Shown here piece by piece: positions 5,224 through 12,203 of a stretch of DNA of 12,203 nucleotides (within the stretch, counting starts at the first letter, position 1; each line of letters starts with the position of its first letter). The DNA comes from CAKSKB01 sp034186235 (lineage in GTDB: Bacteria; Bacillota; Clostridia; HGM11514). The DNA is taken from the NCBI GenBank assembly GCA_034186235.1, contig JAXGBA010000021.1, positions 1 through 12,203 of the forward strand, in the 5' to 3' direction. The notes beneath the pieces are model-generated. The model saw nothing but the letters and a program-made list of their open reading frames with translations, was not told the DNA's origin and ran no database searches. The translations under genes were made by a program, and so were the position numbers.

Positions 5224-6627
5224 TTAAACTATCTCCGCAAAATTCTCGACCATCTCTTTTCCTTCGCTTGTCACCGGTTTAATCCATTTATCGGAGAAGA
5301 AGTATTTAAGGCACATAATTGTTTTTGGATAATCGTCAAAAACATACATAAACGCCACAACAAAAACAAACGGCAGTTTGAGAACATATGCCGCAAAAAG
5401 GGTCATCGGCATTGATATAAGCCAAGTTCCGCAGAAATCGTATCTGAATCCCCTGACAGTTTCACCGCCCGGTCTGAAAATTCCGCAGATCTGCATATAA
5501 GGGATATTTCTGACAGGAAGTTCAATTGCGTAAAGAATAAGTATGCCGGTTGCGGTTCTGAATGTAACATCGCTGATGTTGTTGCTCATGTTAAAAAGGC
5601 TCACAAGCTGTTCTCTGAAAATGATAACAAGAAATCCGAGAACAATCCCAAGAAGCGGTGTCATTACCATAAAACGCCTTGCGTTGAGCTTTGCCTCGTC
5701 AAGTTTTCCGGAGCCGACAGACTTACCCACCATAATCGCACAGGAATTACACAGCCCGGCAAAGAATACGAACATCATGTTTTCAAAGGTTTTGCAAATT
5801 GTAAACGCCGCATATTCCTCGTAACCGATATTAGCAAATATGATGTTAAAAACCATCATCGCACTGCCCCAAATCATTTCGTTGAAAATAACGGGTGTTG
5901 CCTTTTTGTAAAATTCTACTGCAAATGATTTTGTAAAACTCAGATACTCCTTCGGTTTACCGTATAGGATATTTTTTGTTGCAAAAGCCGAAACCGCAAT
6001 AAAAACAGGAGCAGTCCATGCGGCGATAACCGTTGCCCATGCAGCGCCTTCTATCCCCATTTCTGGAAACCCGAACTTTCCGAAAATCATCGCATAATCA
6101 AGAAAAATATTTGTAACTGTAGTAATCAGCGCCGTTGCAAGAGGAATCCTCACGCGCTCCACGGCGCGAAGCGCTGCCGAAAGCACCAAATTAAGCACCA
6201 CTGCCGGGTACGACCACGCAACTGTGCGAAGATACCTCACCCCGGTTGAAATGATAATCGGTTCACTGTTGAAAATACGTATAATCTTTTCCGGAACAAA
6301 AATCCCGAGCATAAGGAACACGGATGAAATAATGCAGGCACTGATTGTTGCAAGCCCTATCGTTTTCTTTATGTTTACGGTATCAAAAACTCCCCAGAAC
6401 TGCGAAATAAAAATCGATGCACCGGAGCATATTCCGAAAAGAAACACGTTAAGAAGCCAGCTCAGCTGCCCCGCCATTCCGACAGAAGATAATGCAACAT
6501 CGCCGAGCTGCCCGACCATGATTGTATCCACAAGCGTAAACGAGCTTGTAAGCAAATTCTGCATGGCAATCGGAAGGGCAAGCGTAAGCGCCACCTTCCA
6601 AAATCTTTTATCTTTAAGATTAAGCAT
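5224..6627 (-). CDS. MATE-family multidrug/cation antiporter
   Basis: This 467-residue inner-membrane protein has about twelve hydrophobic segments arranged as two homologous halves, the normal MATE size and topology. Exporters of this family expel cationic drugs or metabolites in exchange for Na+ or H+. The first half begins with the family-typical ALPIAMQNLLTSSFTLVDT and MVGQLGDVALSSVG block (residues about 18-50). It is followed by a long loop and a second half starting near KKATPVIFNE (about 240). The C-terminus is a short polar tail. The ribosome binding site AGAGG lies in the last codons and stop region of the preceding epimerase gene, and the intergenic gap is 11 bases, so it is the last gene of the minus-strand operon. 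The substrate is unknown. Polysaccharide flippases of the related MVF/PST families are less likely because of the VDTIMVGQLG signature. Confidence 0.93.
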   Translation of the reverse strand: MLNLKDKRFWKVALTLALPIAMQNLLTSSFTLVDTIMVGQLGDVALSSVGMAGQLSWLLNVFLFGICSGASIFISQFWGVFDTVNIKKTIGLATISACIISSVFLMLGIFVPEKIIRIFNSEPIIISTGVRYLRTVAWSYPAVVLNLVLSAALRAVERVRIPLATALITTVTNIFLDYAMIFGKFGFPEMGIEGAAWATVIAAWTAPVFIAVSAFATKNILYGKPKEYLSFTKSFAVEFYKKATPVIFNEMIWGSAMMVFNIIFANIGYEEYAAFTICKTFENMMFVFFAGLCNSCAIMVGKSVGSGKLDEAKLNARRFMVMTPLLGIVLGFLVIIFREQLVSLFNMSNNISDVTFRTATGILILYAIELPVRNIPYMQICGIFRPGGETVRGFRYDFCGTWLISMPMTLFAAYVLKLPFVFVVAFMYVFDDYPKTIMCLKYFFSDKWIKPVTSEGKEMVENFAEIV

Positions 6628-6638
6628 AAATAATACCT

Positions 6639-7502
6639 CTATTTTTCAAATGTAATCTTATGGGCAATGCTGTAACTGCCGTTTGCGGCAAGCGGCATAA
6701 TTCCCTCTTTTTCCGTAAAATCGTATGACGAGCCGACGCCGTCGGGAATACCCGTCCACGGCTCTATACAGATATACTTTCCGTTCGGTTTTGTCCAGAA
6801 AAGGAGATAATCGAACCCCGGGAACTCAACATCTATTTTAGTTGCGCCGTCATGCCTTACAAGCGAAACCTTTCTTGATCTCACGGATTTGAACACAAGC
6901 GCATCAACCGCAAAATACTCATATAAAAGTTCAAGCTTATCCGTGTCTTTTTTGATTGTAATATACTTGTCCTCAAGGAGATTTCCGTCCAAAATATAAG
7001 CGTTAAGCGTTTCGGGTTTTTCAAATTCGATGCTGTAATTTTCAATACCGTCGGGGCAGGCATAGCCTTCGTGCGCACCGACAGAAAAATACATTGTCTT
7101 GTCCGTTTTGTTGTCAATGCTGTATGTTGTTTTGAGGGCATTGCCGTCAAGTTCAAACACTGCTCTGAATTCAAAATCATACGGATACTGTTTCAGCGTT
7201 TCTTCGGTCTGCCTTGTAACGAGGGTAACGGATGATTCTGCCTGAGCCTCAACAAAAAACTCGGCATATTTTATAAAACCGTGTTTTTTCATGGTATAAC
7301 AGGTGCCGTCAAGTTCATATTTGTCCTCTTTAAGACCGCCGCAAATCGGGAACAGAATCGGCGAGCAGTTATCCCATACGGACTTATCCGCTTCCCACAT
7401 AAATTCCTTGCCACCGCTGTTTTTAACCGAGCGCAGTTCGGCGCCGGTAAGGCTGATTTTTGCCGTAATATTTCCGTTAGAAATTTCAACAAATTTGCTC
7501 AT
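6639..7502 (-). CDS. Aldose 1-epimerase-like protein (LacX type)
   Basis: This 287-residue cytosolic beta-sandwich protein belongs to the galactose mutarotase superfamily, which interconverts alpha and beta anomers of sugars. Visible landmarks are TGAELRSV (19-26), SPILFPICGG (47-56), KKHGF with His74, FSVGAHEGY with His144, and YLLFWT followed by ICIEPW with Glu247. His74, His144 and Glu247 are the likely sugar-binding and catalytic residues by analogy with the superfamily. The short form and the CIEPWTGIPD ending resemble the LacX subgroup rather than GalM. The typical GAHPAF reads GAHEGY here. Its ribosome binding site (GGAG) lies within the last codons of the upstream peptidase gene, with only 3 bases between the stop and this ATG, so translation is probably coupled. 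The sugar substrate is unknown. Confidence 0.9.
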   Translation of the reverse strand: MSKFVEISNGNITAKISLTGAELRSVKNSGGKEFMWEADKSVWDNCSPILFPICGGLKEDKYELDGTCYTMKKHGFIKYAEFFVEAQAESSVTLVTRQTEETLKQYPYDFEFRAVFELDGNALKTTYSIDNKTDKTMYFSVGAHEGYACPDGIENYSIEFEKPETLNAYILDGNLLEDKYITIKKDTDKLELLYEYFAVDALVFKSVRSRKVSLVRHDGATKIDVEFPGFDYLLFWTKPNGKYICIEPWTGIPDGVGSSYDFTEKEGIMPLAANGSYSIAHKITFEK

Positions 7503-7505
7503 TTT

Positions 7506-8897
7506 TTATTCTCCAATCTTTTTTAACACTTCCGTAAAATAATTCCATGCTTTTTCAAGAGATTTAAGCTCCATGCGTTCGTTCGGAGTGTGAATATCAA
7601 GTATGTCGGGGCAGATTGAAACACATTCAAGTCCCTTGATTTTACCGCAGAATATTCCGCATTCAAGCCCGGCATGGATGGCCTCGATTTTCGGTTCAAA
7701 ACCGAACATGCCGACAAATGTATCGGTCATGGTCTTAAGAAGAGCCGAATTTTTATTATACTCCCAAGCCGGATATTCGCCGTCAAACACCGTTTTTCCT
7801 TCAAAATGCTTTGATATAACCGAAATTTTATTTTTAAGATATTCCTTTTCGGACTCCGATGAACTTCTTATAAAAAACTCACATTCCAGAAAACCTCCGT
7901 TTGTTTTAACCGCTGCAAGGCTCAGCGAAGTCCGCACCAGCCCCGGAATATCATTGTTCATCGAAAATACACCGTTTGGAACAGCCGTCAGAAAATCCGC
8001 AGCTTCCGATGAAAACGCAGCATAATCGCCGGCAATTTCGCAGCATTCTGCGGCTATTCCGCTATCGCATGAACCGTACTCGCAGCGGATTTCCTTCAGA
8101 ATATCGCTTACTTTTTCTCTCGGGTCAAAACCGCATTTTATAACCGCCTCCGCAGCCGTTGGAATAACATTGTGCTTGTCGCCGCCCGAAAATGAGCAAA
8201 GCGCATAATCGCCTATAGAATAAAGGATTCTCCCCAAAAGCATATTTGCGTTTGCCCTGCCCTTATCTATGTCAACCCCCGAGTGACCGCCGAGAAGTCC
8301 GTCCACACCTATTCGGTAAAGCTTTCCTTCAAATGCGGTTTCGCTAAGCGGGATAAAACATTTTGCAATGCAGCCGCCAGCGCAGCTTACGGTTAATGTA
8401 TCGGCGGTTTCGGAGTCAAGATTTATAAGCCTTTTTGATTGCACACCGGATAAATCTATACCTATGGCGCCGTCCATACCAATTTCCTCATCGGTTGTGA
8501 AAACCGCCTCTATTTCGGGATGCAATAAATCTTTTGAATCAAGAACCGCCATAATCATAGCAACTCCGATACCGTCATCTGCGCCAAGAGTTGTTCCGTT
8601 CGCCGTCAGCCAGCCGTCTTTTTCTGTAAGTTCAATCGGGTCGGACGCAAAATCAAAAATTTTGCCGTCCTCCTTTTCGCAAACCATGTCAAGGTGCGCC
8701 TGAAGCATAACAGGTTCCGCCATTTCACAGCCCTTCGCCGCCGGCTTTTTTATTATCACATTGTTAAACCCGTCACGAAGCGCTTCAAGCCCCCGTTTTT
8801 TTGCAAAATTCACGCAGTATTCCGATATGCCGTCTGTATTCCCCGACCCTCTCGGGATTTTTGATATTTCCGCAAAAAATTCAAGAACACGCTCCAT
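7506..8897 (-). CDS. pepD: Aminoacyl-histidine dipeptidase (peptidase M20C, PepD/carnosinase type)
   Basis: This is a 463-residue cytosolic zinc metallopeptidase that releases amino acids from dipeptides, with Xaa-His types such as carnosine as classic substrates. Metal-site motifs are in the right order: QAHLDMV (His68, Asp70), TLGADDGIG (Asp107, bridging), TTDEEIGM (Glu137/Glu138, catalytic base and ligand), INLDSE (Asp161) and IHTPNERM near the C-terminus (His436). The lid/dimerisation domain occupies the middle, with GLLGGHSGVDIDKGRANA typical of PepD. Length matches the family (about 480 in enterobacteria). The start follows GGGAG by about 8 bases in the 16-base gap after the SLH-protein gene. 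Position as second gene of the operon suggests use of peptides, perhaps released at the cell surface, but a strict link to its neighbours is not shown. Confidence 0.95.
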   Translation of the reverse strand: MERVLEFFAEISKIPRGSGNTDGISEYCVNFAKKRGLEALRDGFNNVIIKKPAAKGCEMAEPVMLQAHLDMVCEKEDGKIFDFASDPIELTEKDGWLTANGTTLGADDGIGVAMIMAVLDSKDLLHPEIEAVFTTDEEIGMDGAIGIDLSGVQSKRLINLDSETADTLTVSCAGGCIAKCFIPLSETAFEGKLYRIGVDGLLGGHSGVDIDKGRANANMLLGRILYSIGDYALCSFSGGDKHNVIPTAAEAVIKCGFDPREKVSDILKEIRCEYGSCDSGIAAECCEIAGDYAAFSSEAADFLTAVPNGVFSMNNDIPGLVRTSLSLAAVKTNGGFLECEFFIRSSSESEKEYLKNKISVISKHFEGKTVFDGEYPAWEYNKNSALLKTMTDTFVGMFGFEPKIEAIHAGLECGIFCGKIKGLECVSICPDILDIHTPNERMELKSLEKAWNYFTEVLKKIGE

Positions 8898-8913
8898 ATT
8901 TCACACTCCCGAA

Positions 8914-11463
8914 TCAATATATTTCATAAAGAATTTTTGTGCACTCCGCTCTCGTGATATTCTTTGAAGGCTTAACCGTACCGTCCGGATAACCCGAAAT
9001 TATTCCGTAACAGGTGAGCGCCTTAAAACCGCTCATTGCCCAATCCGGAATTTCAGCGTCATCTTTAAACGAAACGCTGCCCGATTTTATTCCGTAAGGC
9101 AGACTTCTTCCGACAATCGCAGCAACCTCCGCCCTGGTAATCGTATCGTACGGAGCGAAAAAGTTGCCGCTGTCCGTTCCCTTTCCGCTTATTATGCCGT
9201 TTGCGACAAGAGCATAAATGTAAGGTCTCATATTCTGCGGAATATCAACATAATCGACAAGCCCCGAATTAAAATCGGCATATTCCGCTTCATTGTATCC
9301 CAGCGCTTTGCATGCCATAACGGCAAAATCAAGCCTTGTCATGTTCTCGTTTGGCTTGAAATAGTTGTTATCAAGCTCAAATGTAAAATCGGTTATCCCC
9401 TGCCCGTACATGTAAGAAATGTACGCATCGCACCAGTGCCATGCAATATCGGCAAAGGGCGTTGCGCTCATGGTCTTGTTCGCTGTATAATATGCGAGCG
9501 TTTTGCCTCCGAGAACCGTATCGCCGAGAATTTTTATTTTATGCATTTTATCGTCTTTTAAATCTATTGTAATTTTTCCGTTTTCAAGCGACGCATACTT
9601 TTCTCCGTCAACATAAGCCGTTGCCCACTGCATCGGAACGGCGCAAGCGTTTTTAAACTCGACCGTAACGGTATTTCCGTTCTGGGTAAACACAGCGTCC
9701 GAAATATTTCCCCCGTTCTGAATCTGCGTTGAAGCCGTAACGGTCAGCGGAAGTTTTTTTGAATAACTGCCCATCGTAACAAGCACATTTCCGCTGCCGG
9801 CGGTTGTTCCTGCAATAATCGTACCGTCATCATCAATATAGGCTATTTTTTCAGCGCCGTCGGTAAGTTCCCATTTAAAAAGAGTATCTTTAGCAAAATG
9901 TTCCGTGTGCTTATAATAAGGAACAACGCTCAGTTCCGCTTTTTCGCCTCGGCTCAAGGTGAGAGATGATATGTTCTTCCACCCGTTTTCATTCTGAAAA
10001 ACCATGTCGTCCGGGCTGTCGATAATATTAACCTTAACGCTGCCCGTTACCTCCCCGACCCTCGCCGTAACAGTGCAAACGCCGCTGCCTGCAAATGTCG
10101 CATTGCCGTTTTGGTCGATTGTGCAGCCCTCCTTGTCAACCGAATATGTCACATCTCCCGAAATTGCAGCCGGATAAAAACCCGAATCGACGCCTTTAAC
10201 CTTAAAGGTTTCGGTTTCGCCGCTTAAATAATAGCCGTTATACGGATAAAGATAAAGCTTTGCAAGAGACGATGTCTGTTTTGATTTGTTCAGCAGCGCA
10301 AAAAAGTTCGTACATTGCCGCTGCGCTCCGTCAGACGGAGAGTTCAAAAGAGTGCTGTGCCAATCCCCCGGAAACATGCCGCTGAGCGTAGTTGAACCGC
10401 CGCCGTCAAAGTTGATCGCTTCAACGCAGCCGAGTTCCTTAAGTCTTTCGGCAAGGGTTTTAAGCCTAATGCCGTAGCTTGACGACTGCCTTCCGTCAAT
10501 TGTGTAAAAAATCACCGTGCCGTCCGCCTTGACGCCGACAGCCGTTCTCGGGCTTGCCGCCTCGTCAATATTCTGAACCGCACCGCCCTTTATAAGTCTG
10601 CCCCCGACAGACCCTGCAGCATATGCCACATTGTTCCACACCTCCGGATTTGCGACCGTATTTGTGATGGAAACCGTATCTCCGGGATTAAGCGAATCAA
10701 GCTGGTCATACCACTCTCTGTAGCCGTTTTTTATTGAACCGTCGGCAATTGTCAGCACCATTTTCCCCTCTGGAATCGAAATCGCAGAGGAGTGTTTTGC
10801 TTTTGATTCAACAATCCCCGTAACCGTTTCGCCAAGCCTCAGCTCACCGCTTACCGAACCGATTACAACATCCAGTCCCTCATCCGAAACCCTGGTATCG
10901 CTGTAGAACCTGTCATTAAGAAGATAAACCCCGAACGGCTGGCGGTATTTGTTGATGTTCTGAAGCACCAGAGTTTTGCCGCCGGCGGTAATTGTGGAGT
11001 TGATTTTAAGCCAGTCCACAACGGCTCGCCCGTCGCTGTAGAAGCCGACTGCATCGGAACCGTCGGTTTCCTTTGCAACAATTATTCCGTTTTCGATAAC
11101 ATCCGCCATCGGAACACCCGTCTGAAATGAGAAAAATCCTGCGTTCATGCCCATAAGAGGGATTAAACCCTCCGCTCTCATTGCGTCCGTAGCGGAAGAA
11201 AGCGTCTGTTTGCCGTACATATATTTCCCGTTGAAAAGTGCCGGAACAATATCCGAATTGGGCTTATATGTATAATAATGTTCGTTCTGCCGTCCCACAC
11301 CGCTCTGAGTACTGTAGAAGGTATTGTCGGTATAGGTAGTGTCTGTTCCGACTACAAGCCCTTCATCGCATGTAATAAGATTGCCCAGAACCGAATCCGC
11401 CGCAAAAACTGCTGTATTGCAGATTAACACTATAGAAATAACAAAAATCATGAATCGTTTCAT
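8914..11463 (-). CDS. Secreted phosphodiester glycosidase (NAGPA/DUF2233) domain protein with three SLH domains
   Basis: This 849-residue exported surface protein starts with a Lys/Arg plus hydrophobic signal peptide, probably cut after VFA (residue 21). A phosphodiester glycosidase domain spans roughly 75-395: MGMNAGFF (104-111), SPRTAVGVKADGTVIFYTID (304-323) then GR, and the hallmark NFDGGGSTTL (351-360). Family members remove sugars from phosphodiester linkages and are often found with exopolysaccharide or teichoic-acid-like polymers. Residues about 398-660 look like Ig-like beta domains, possibly Big_2-like. Three SLH repeats follow at about 669-722, 737-787 and 799-849, each with a TRAE/TRLD-type motif (last TRAECTKILYEIY). 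These bind pyruvylated secondary cell wall polymer. The gene leads the operon behind promoter 11500-11528. A purine-rich AAGGCGG precedes the ATG. The real substrate is unknown. Confidence 0.93.
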   Translation of the reverse strand: MKRFMIFVISIVLICNTAVFAADSVLGNLITCDEGLVVGTDTTYTDNTFYSTQSGVGRQNEHYYTYKPNSDIVPALFNGKYMYGKQTLSSATDAMRAEGLIPLMGMNAGFFSFQTGVPMADVIENGIIVAKETDGSDAVGFYSDGRAVVDWLKINSTITAGGKTLVLQNINKYRQPFGVYLLNDRFYSDTRVSDEGLDVVIGSVSGELRLGETVTGIVESKAKHSSAISIPEGKMVLTIADGSIKNGYREWYDQLDSLNPGDTVSITNTVANPEVWNNVAYAAGSVGGRLIKGGAVQNIDEAASPRTAVGVKADGTVIFYTIDGRQSSSYGIRLKTLAERLKELGCVEAINFDGGGSTTLSGMFPGDWHSTLLNSPSDGAQRQCTNFFALLNKSKQTSSLAKLYLYPYNGYYLSGETETFKVKGVDSGFYPAAISGDVTYSVDKEGCTIDQNGNATFAGSGVCTVTARVGEVTGSVKVNIIDSPDDMVFQNENGWKNISSLTLSRGEKAELSVVPYYKHTEHFAKDTLFKWELTDGAEKIAYIDDDGTIIAGTTAGSGNVLVTMGSYSKKLPLTVTASTQIQNGGNISDAVFTQNGNTVTVEFKNACAVPMQWATAYVDGEKYASLENGKITIDLKDDKMHKIKILGDTVLGGKTLAYYTANKTMSATPFADIAWHWCDAYISYMYGQGITDFTFELDNNYFKPNENMTRLDFAVMACKALGYNEAEYADFNSGLVDYVDIPQNMRPYIYALVANGIISGKGTDSGNFFAPYDTITRAEVAAIVGRSLPYGIKSGSVSFKDDAEIPDWAMSGFKALTCYGIISGYPDGTVKPSKNITRAECTKILYEIY

Positions 11464-11499
11464 ATTGCGCCGCCTTATCTTAAAATGTATACTTCATAT

Positions 11500-11528
11500 A
11501 TTATAGCACATTTTGTCTCATAATTCAA
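11500..11528 (-). promoter_or_regulatory. Extended -10 sigma-A promoter of the four-gene operon
   Basis: On the minus strand TTGAAT (11523-11528) and TATAAT (11500-11505) are separated by 17 bases, and TGC directly precedes the -10, giving an extended -10. The predicted start near 11493 leaves a leader of about 30 bases before the ATG at 11463. Confidence 0.72.
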
Positions 11529-11550
11529 ATATAAAAATATTACAATACCG

Positions 11551-11601
11551 TAACGGACATTGCGGATATGTCAAATATGACATATCCGCAAAAAGCCGTT
11601 A
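11551..11601. repeat. Long two-part hairpin between the small-gene operon and the SLH-protein promoter
   Basis: TTGCGGATATGTCA (11560-11573) and TGACATATCCGCAA (11578-11591) are perfect 14-bp inverted copies around the tetraloop AATA. An outer 6-bp arm, TAACGG (11551-11556) with CCGTTA (11596-11601), extends the stem across a small internal loop. It begins 16 bases after the last small minus-strand gene and ends 22 bases before the -35 of the next promoter. It may end transcription of the small genes or stabilise their mRNA, but no T-run follows directly on either strand. A dyad operator is the alternative. Confidence 0.6.
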
Positions 11602-11617
11602 TTCACAAAATTCGGTA

Positions 11618-11764
11618 TTATCTGTTGCAGCAGCCGAAGCCGAAGCCGTCATTTGTAAGGCAAAGGATTACGATGATTGCAACGATAATCCAGATCCAAG
11701 TATCGGTGCCGCCGTTATCGCATCCGCAGCCGCATCCGAGATTGCTGGTCGTTATGTCGGACAT
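11618..11764 (-). CDS. Tiny Gly/Cys-rich single-pass membrane protein (48 aa), paralogue 3
   Basis: This 48-residue protein has LGCGCGCDNGG at residues 9-19, a membrane segment WIWIIVAIIVILCL (23-36), then a Gly/Phe-rich tail ending GFGCCNR. GGAGGT (11775-11780) lies 10 bases before the ATG and is a strong ribosome binding site. It is third in a row of similar genes, 21 bases after its neighbour. The plan (Cys/Gly-rich head, hydrophobic core, Cys-Cys tail) matches the two upstream genes. It resembles in style the tiny membrane or coat-associated proteins of spore formers, but I recognise no named family. A longer opposite-strand reading frame across this area is compositionally implausible. 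Confidence 0.72.
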   Translation of the reverse strand: MSDITTSNLGCGCGCDNGGTDTWIWIIVAIIVILCLTNDGFGFGCCNR

Positions 11765-11785
11765 ATTATCAAGCACCTCCGGTTA

Positions 11786-11902
11786 TTAGTTGTCGCAGCA
11801 TCCGGTTCCGGTTCCCCAGAACAAGAGAAGGAAAAGAATGATGAACCAAAGTACGGAGTCATCTCCGTTGCAACCGTTGAAATTTCTTCCTAAAAAGCTC
11901 AT
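11786..11902 (-). CDS. Tiny single-pass membrane protein with Cys-Cys tail (38 aa), paralogue 2
   Basis: This 38-residue protein begins MSFLGRNFNGCNGDDS, followed by a hydrophobic segment VLWFIILFLLLFWG (17-30) and the tail TGTGCCDN. GAGGTG (11909-11914) sits 6 bases before the ATG. The gap to the upstream small gene is 23 bases and to the downstream one 21 bases, so the three are probably co-transcribed. The Asn-Gly-Cys head, FII-FLLLF core and Cys-Cys-Asp/Asn end closely parallel the first small gene. Function unknown; a spore-envelope membrane role is a guess from the promoter and composition. Confidence 0.72.
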   Translation of the reverse strand: MSFLGRNFNGCNGDDSVLWFIILFLLLFWGTGTGCCDN

Positions 11903-11925
11903 ATAATTCACCTCATTATTATTTG

Positions 11926-12030
11926 TCAACAACACTCGTTGTTATTATTGCAGCAGAAGATAAGAAGGAAAACAATTATAAAAAAGAGAATCTCGCTGTT
12001 TTCTCCAAAGAAACCGCAATTGCCGTTCAC
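11926..12030 (-). CDS. Tiny single-pass membrane protein with two Cys-Cys pairs (34 aa), paralogue 1
   Basis: This 34-residue protein starts at GTG, preceded by GGAGG (12040-12044) at 9 bases. The head NGNCGFFGENSE is followed by the membrane segment ILFFIIVFLLIF (14-25) and the tail CCNNNNECC. No ATG is available in this frame near the ribosome binding site. It is first of the three small genes and lies about 25 bases downstream of the predicted start of the sigma-K-like promoter. Cysteines on both sides of the membrane segment could form disulfides, bind metal or crosslink. No named family is recognised. The similarity to the next two genes supports all three being real. Confidence 0.7.
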   Translation of the reverse strand: MNGNCGFFGENSEILFFIIVFLLIFCCNNNNECC

Positions 12031-12062
12031 AAATATTCACCTCCAAAAATCATCTTCAAAAA

Positions 12063-12091
12063 TATTGTATGTAAGCGTATTATTTTTTGTT
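12063..12091 (-). promoter_or_regulatory. Sigma-K-like (mother-cell sporulation) promoter for the three small genes
   Basis: On the minus strand AACA (12088-12091) is followed after 16 bases by CATACAATA (12063-12071). This fits the sigma-K pattern of a short AC-containing -35 and CATAnnnTA at -10. Sigma-E also uses CATAC-like -10 boxes. Start would be near 12055, giving a leader of about 25 bases. No comparable sigma-A pair with 16-18 base spacing stands out here. The match is short, so moderate confidence. Confidence 0.5.
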
Positions 12092-12097
12092 ACAGCA

Positions 12098-12126
12098 TTG
12101 ACTTTGCAAATTTATAATGTTATAAT
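12098..12126 (+). promoter_or_regulatory. Near-consensus sigma-A promoter of the probable dUTPase gene
   Basis: TTGACT (12098-12103) and TATAAT (12121-12126) are separated by 17 bases, one mismatch from consensus overall. It diverges from the small-gene promoter, the two -35 elements being only 6 bases apart. Confidence 0.75.
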
Positions 12127-12157
12127 AATATTAAAAATTTGAGTTAGGATGATAATT

Positions 12158-12203
12158 GTGCTTGTTAATATCAAAAAGCTTGACGAAAACGCCGTTATAC
12201 CTA
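12158..12203 (+). CDS. dut: dUTP diphosphatase (dUTPase), N-terminal fragment cut by window edge
   Basis: The first 15 codons read (M)LVNIKKLDENAVIP, the characteristic opening of trimeric dUTPases, where an I-K-x-L-x-E-x-A-x-x-P strand precedes the YAT..SAGxDL motif. Those later motifs lie outside the window. The enzyme hydrolyses dUTP to dUMP and pyrophosphate, keeping uracil out of DNA. Start choice: AGGA at 12146-12149 is 8 bases before the GTG at 12158. An in-frame ATG at 12149 overlaps that ribosome binding site and is less likely. Only the N-terminus is visible, so the call rests on this short match and the promoter. Confidence 0.62.
   Translation, partial: MLVNIKKLDENAVIP

Noticed and set aside
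7603..8025. 140-codon plus-strand open frame inside pepD
   Set aside because: Antisense shadow of a clearly conserved peptidase; Ser/Pro-rich composition typical of complement reading.
11513..11893. 126-codon plus-strand open frame across the small-gene region
   Set aside because: It is the complement of three minus-strand genes that each have a strong ribosome binding site and a membrane segment. The plus-strand translation is an Ala/Glu/Ser-rich product of their Gly/Cys codons, and no ribosome binding site was evident.

Overview
The window looks like chromosomal DNA of an anaerobic, spore-forming, low- to medium-GC member of the Clostridia, probably gut-associated. The evidence is an oxygen-sensitive glycyl radical enzyme with its activase, an S-layer-homology (SLH) anchored surface enzyme, strong GGAGG-type ribosome binding sites, and a sigma-K-like promoter in front of tiny cysteine-rich membrane proteins. 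The species cannot be named from the sequence.

Left block (about 1-5130): an AT-rich catabolic cassette flanked by gene debris. At the left edge is a frameshifted remnant of an M15 D-Ala-D-Ala carboxypeptidase-like gene (1-231, minus). Next is an AraC-family regulator (243-1034, minus). It is divergent from a three-gene operon on the plus strand: a short-chain dehydrogenase/reductase (1293-2024), a short, divergent glycyl radical enzyme (2042-4165) and its radical-SAM activating enzyme (4178-4987). The 258-base divergent intergenic region holds several inverted repeats, a direct repeat abutting the -35 box, and a good sigma-A promoter. Just past the operon is the C-terminal stub of a tyrosine recombinase (5014-5127, minus). 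The cassette is more AT-rich than the DNA to its right, so I infer an acquired metabolic island. Its likely logic is that the AraC protein senses a small molecule, the radical enzyme performs an elimination or C-X/C-C cleavage on it, and the SDR interconverts a carbonyl and an alcohol. The substrate is unknown.

Middle block (5162-11528): a four-gene minus-strand operon with 3-16 base gaps. It starts from a good extended -10 promoter (11500-11528) and ends at a hairpin shared with the converging cassette (5162-5212). In transcription order it encodes a secreted phosphodiester-glycosidase-family protein with three SLH domains, a PepD-type M20 dipeptidase, a LacX-type aldose 1-epimerase-like protein, and a MATE transporter. 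This reads as housekeeping or cell-surface glycan and peptide metabolism, but the genes do not form a known single pathway.

Right block (11551-12203): three tiny minus-strand genes (34, 38 and 48 codons), each with its own strong ribosome binding site. Each encodes a single membrane-spanning segment flanked by Gly/Asn/Cys-rich ends containing a Cys-Cys pair. They sit behind a promoter resembling the sigma-K consensus, suggesting late sporulation expression. A long hairpin follows them. Diverging to the right, behind a near-consensus sigma-A promoter, is the first part of a probable dUTPase gene cut by the window edge.

No tRNA, rRNA, CRISPR array or intact insertion sequence was seen.
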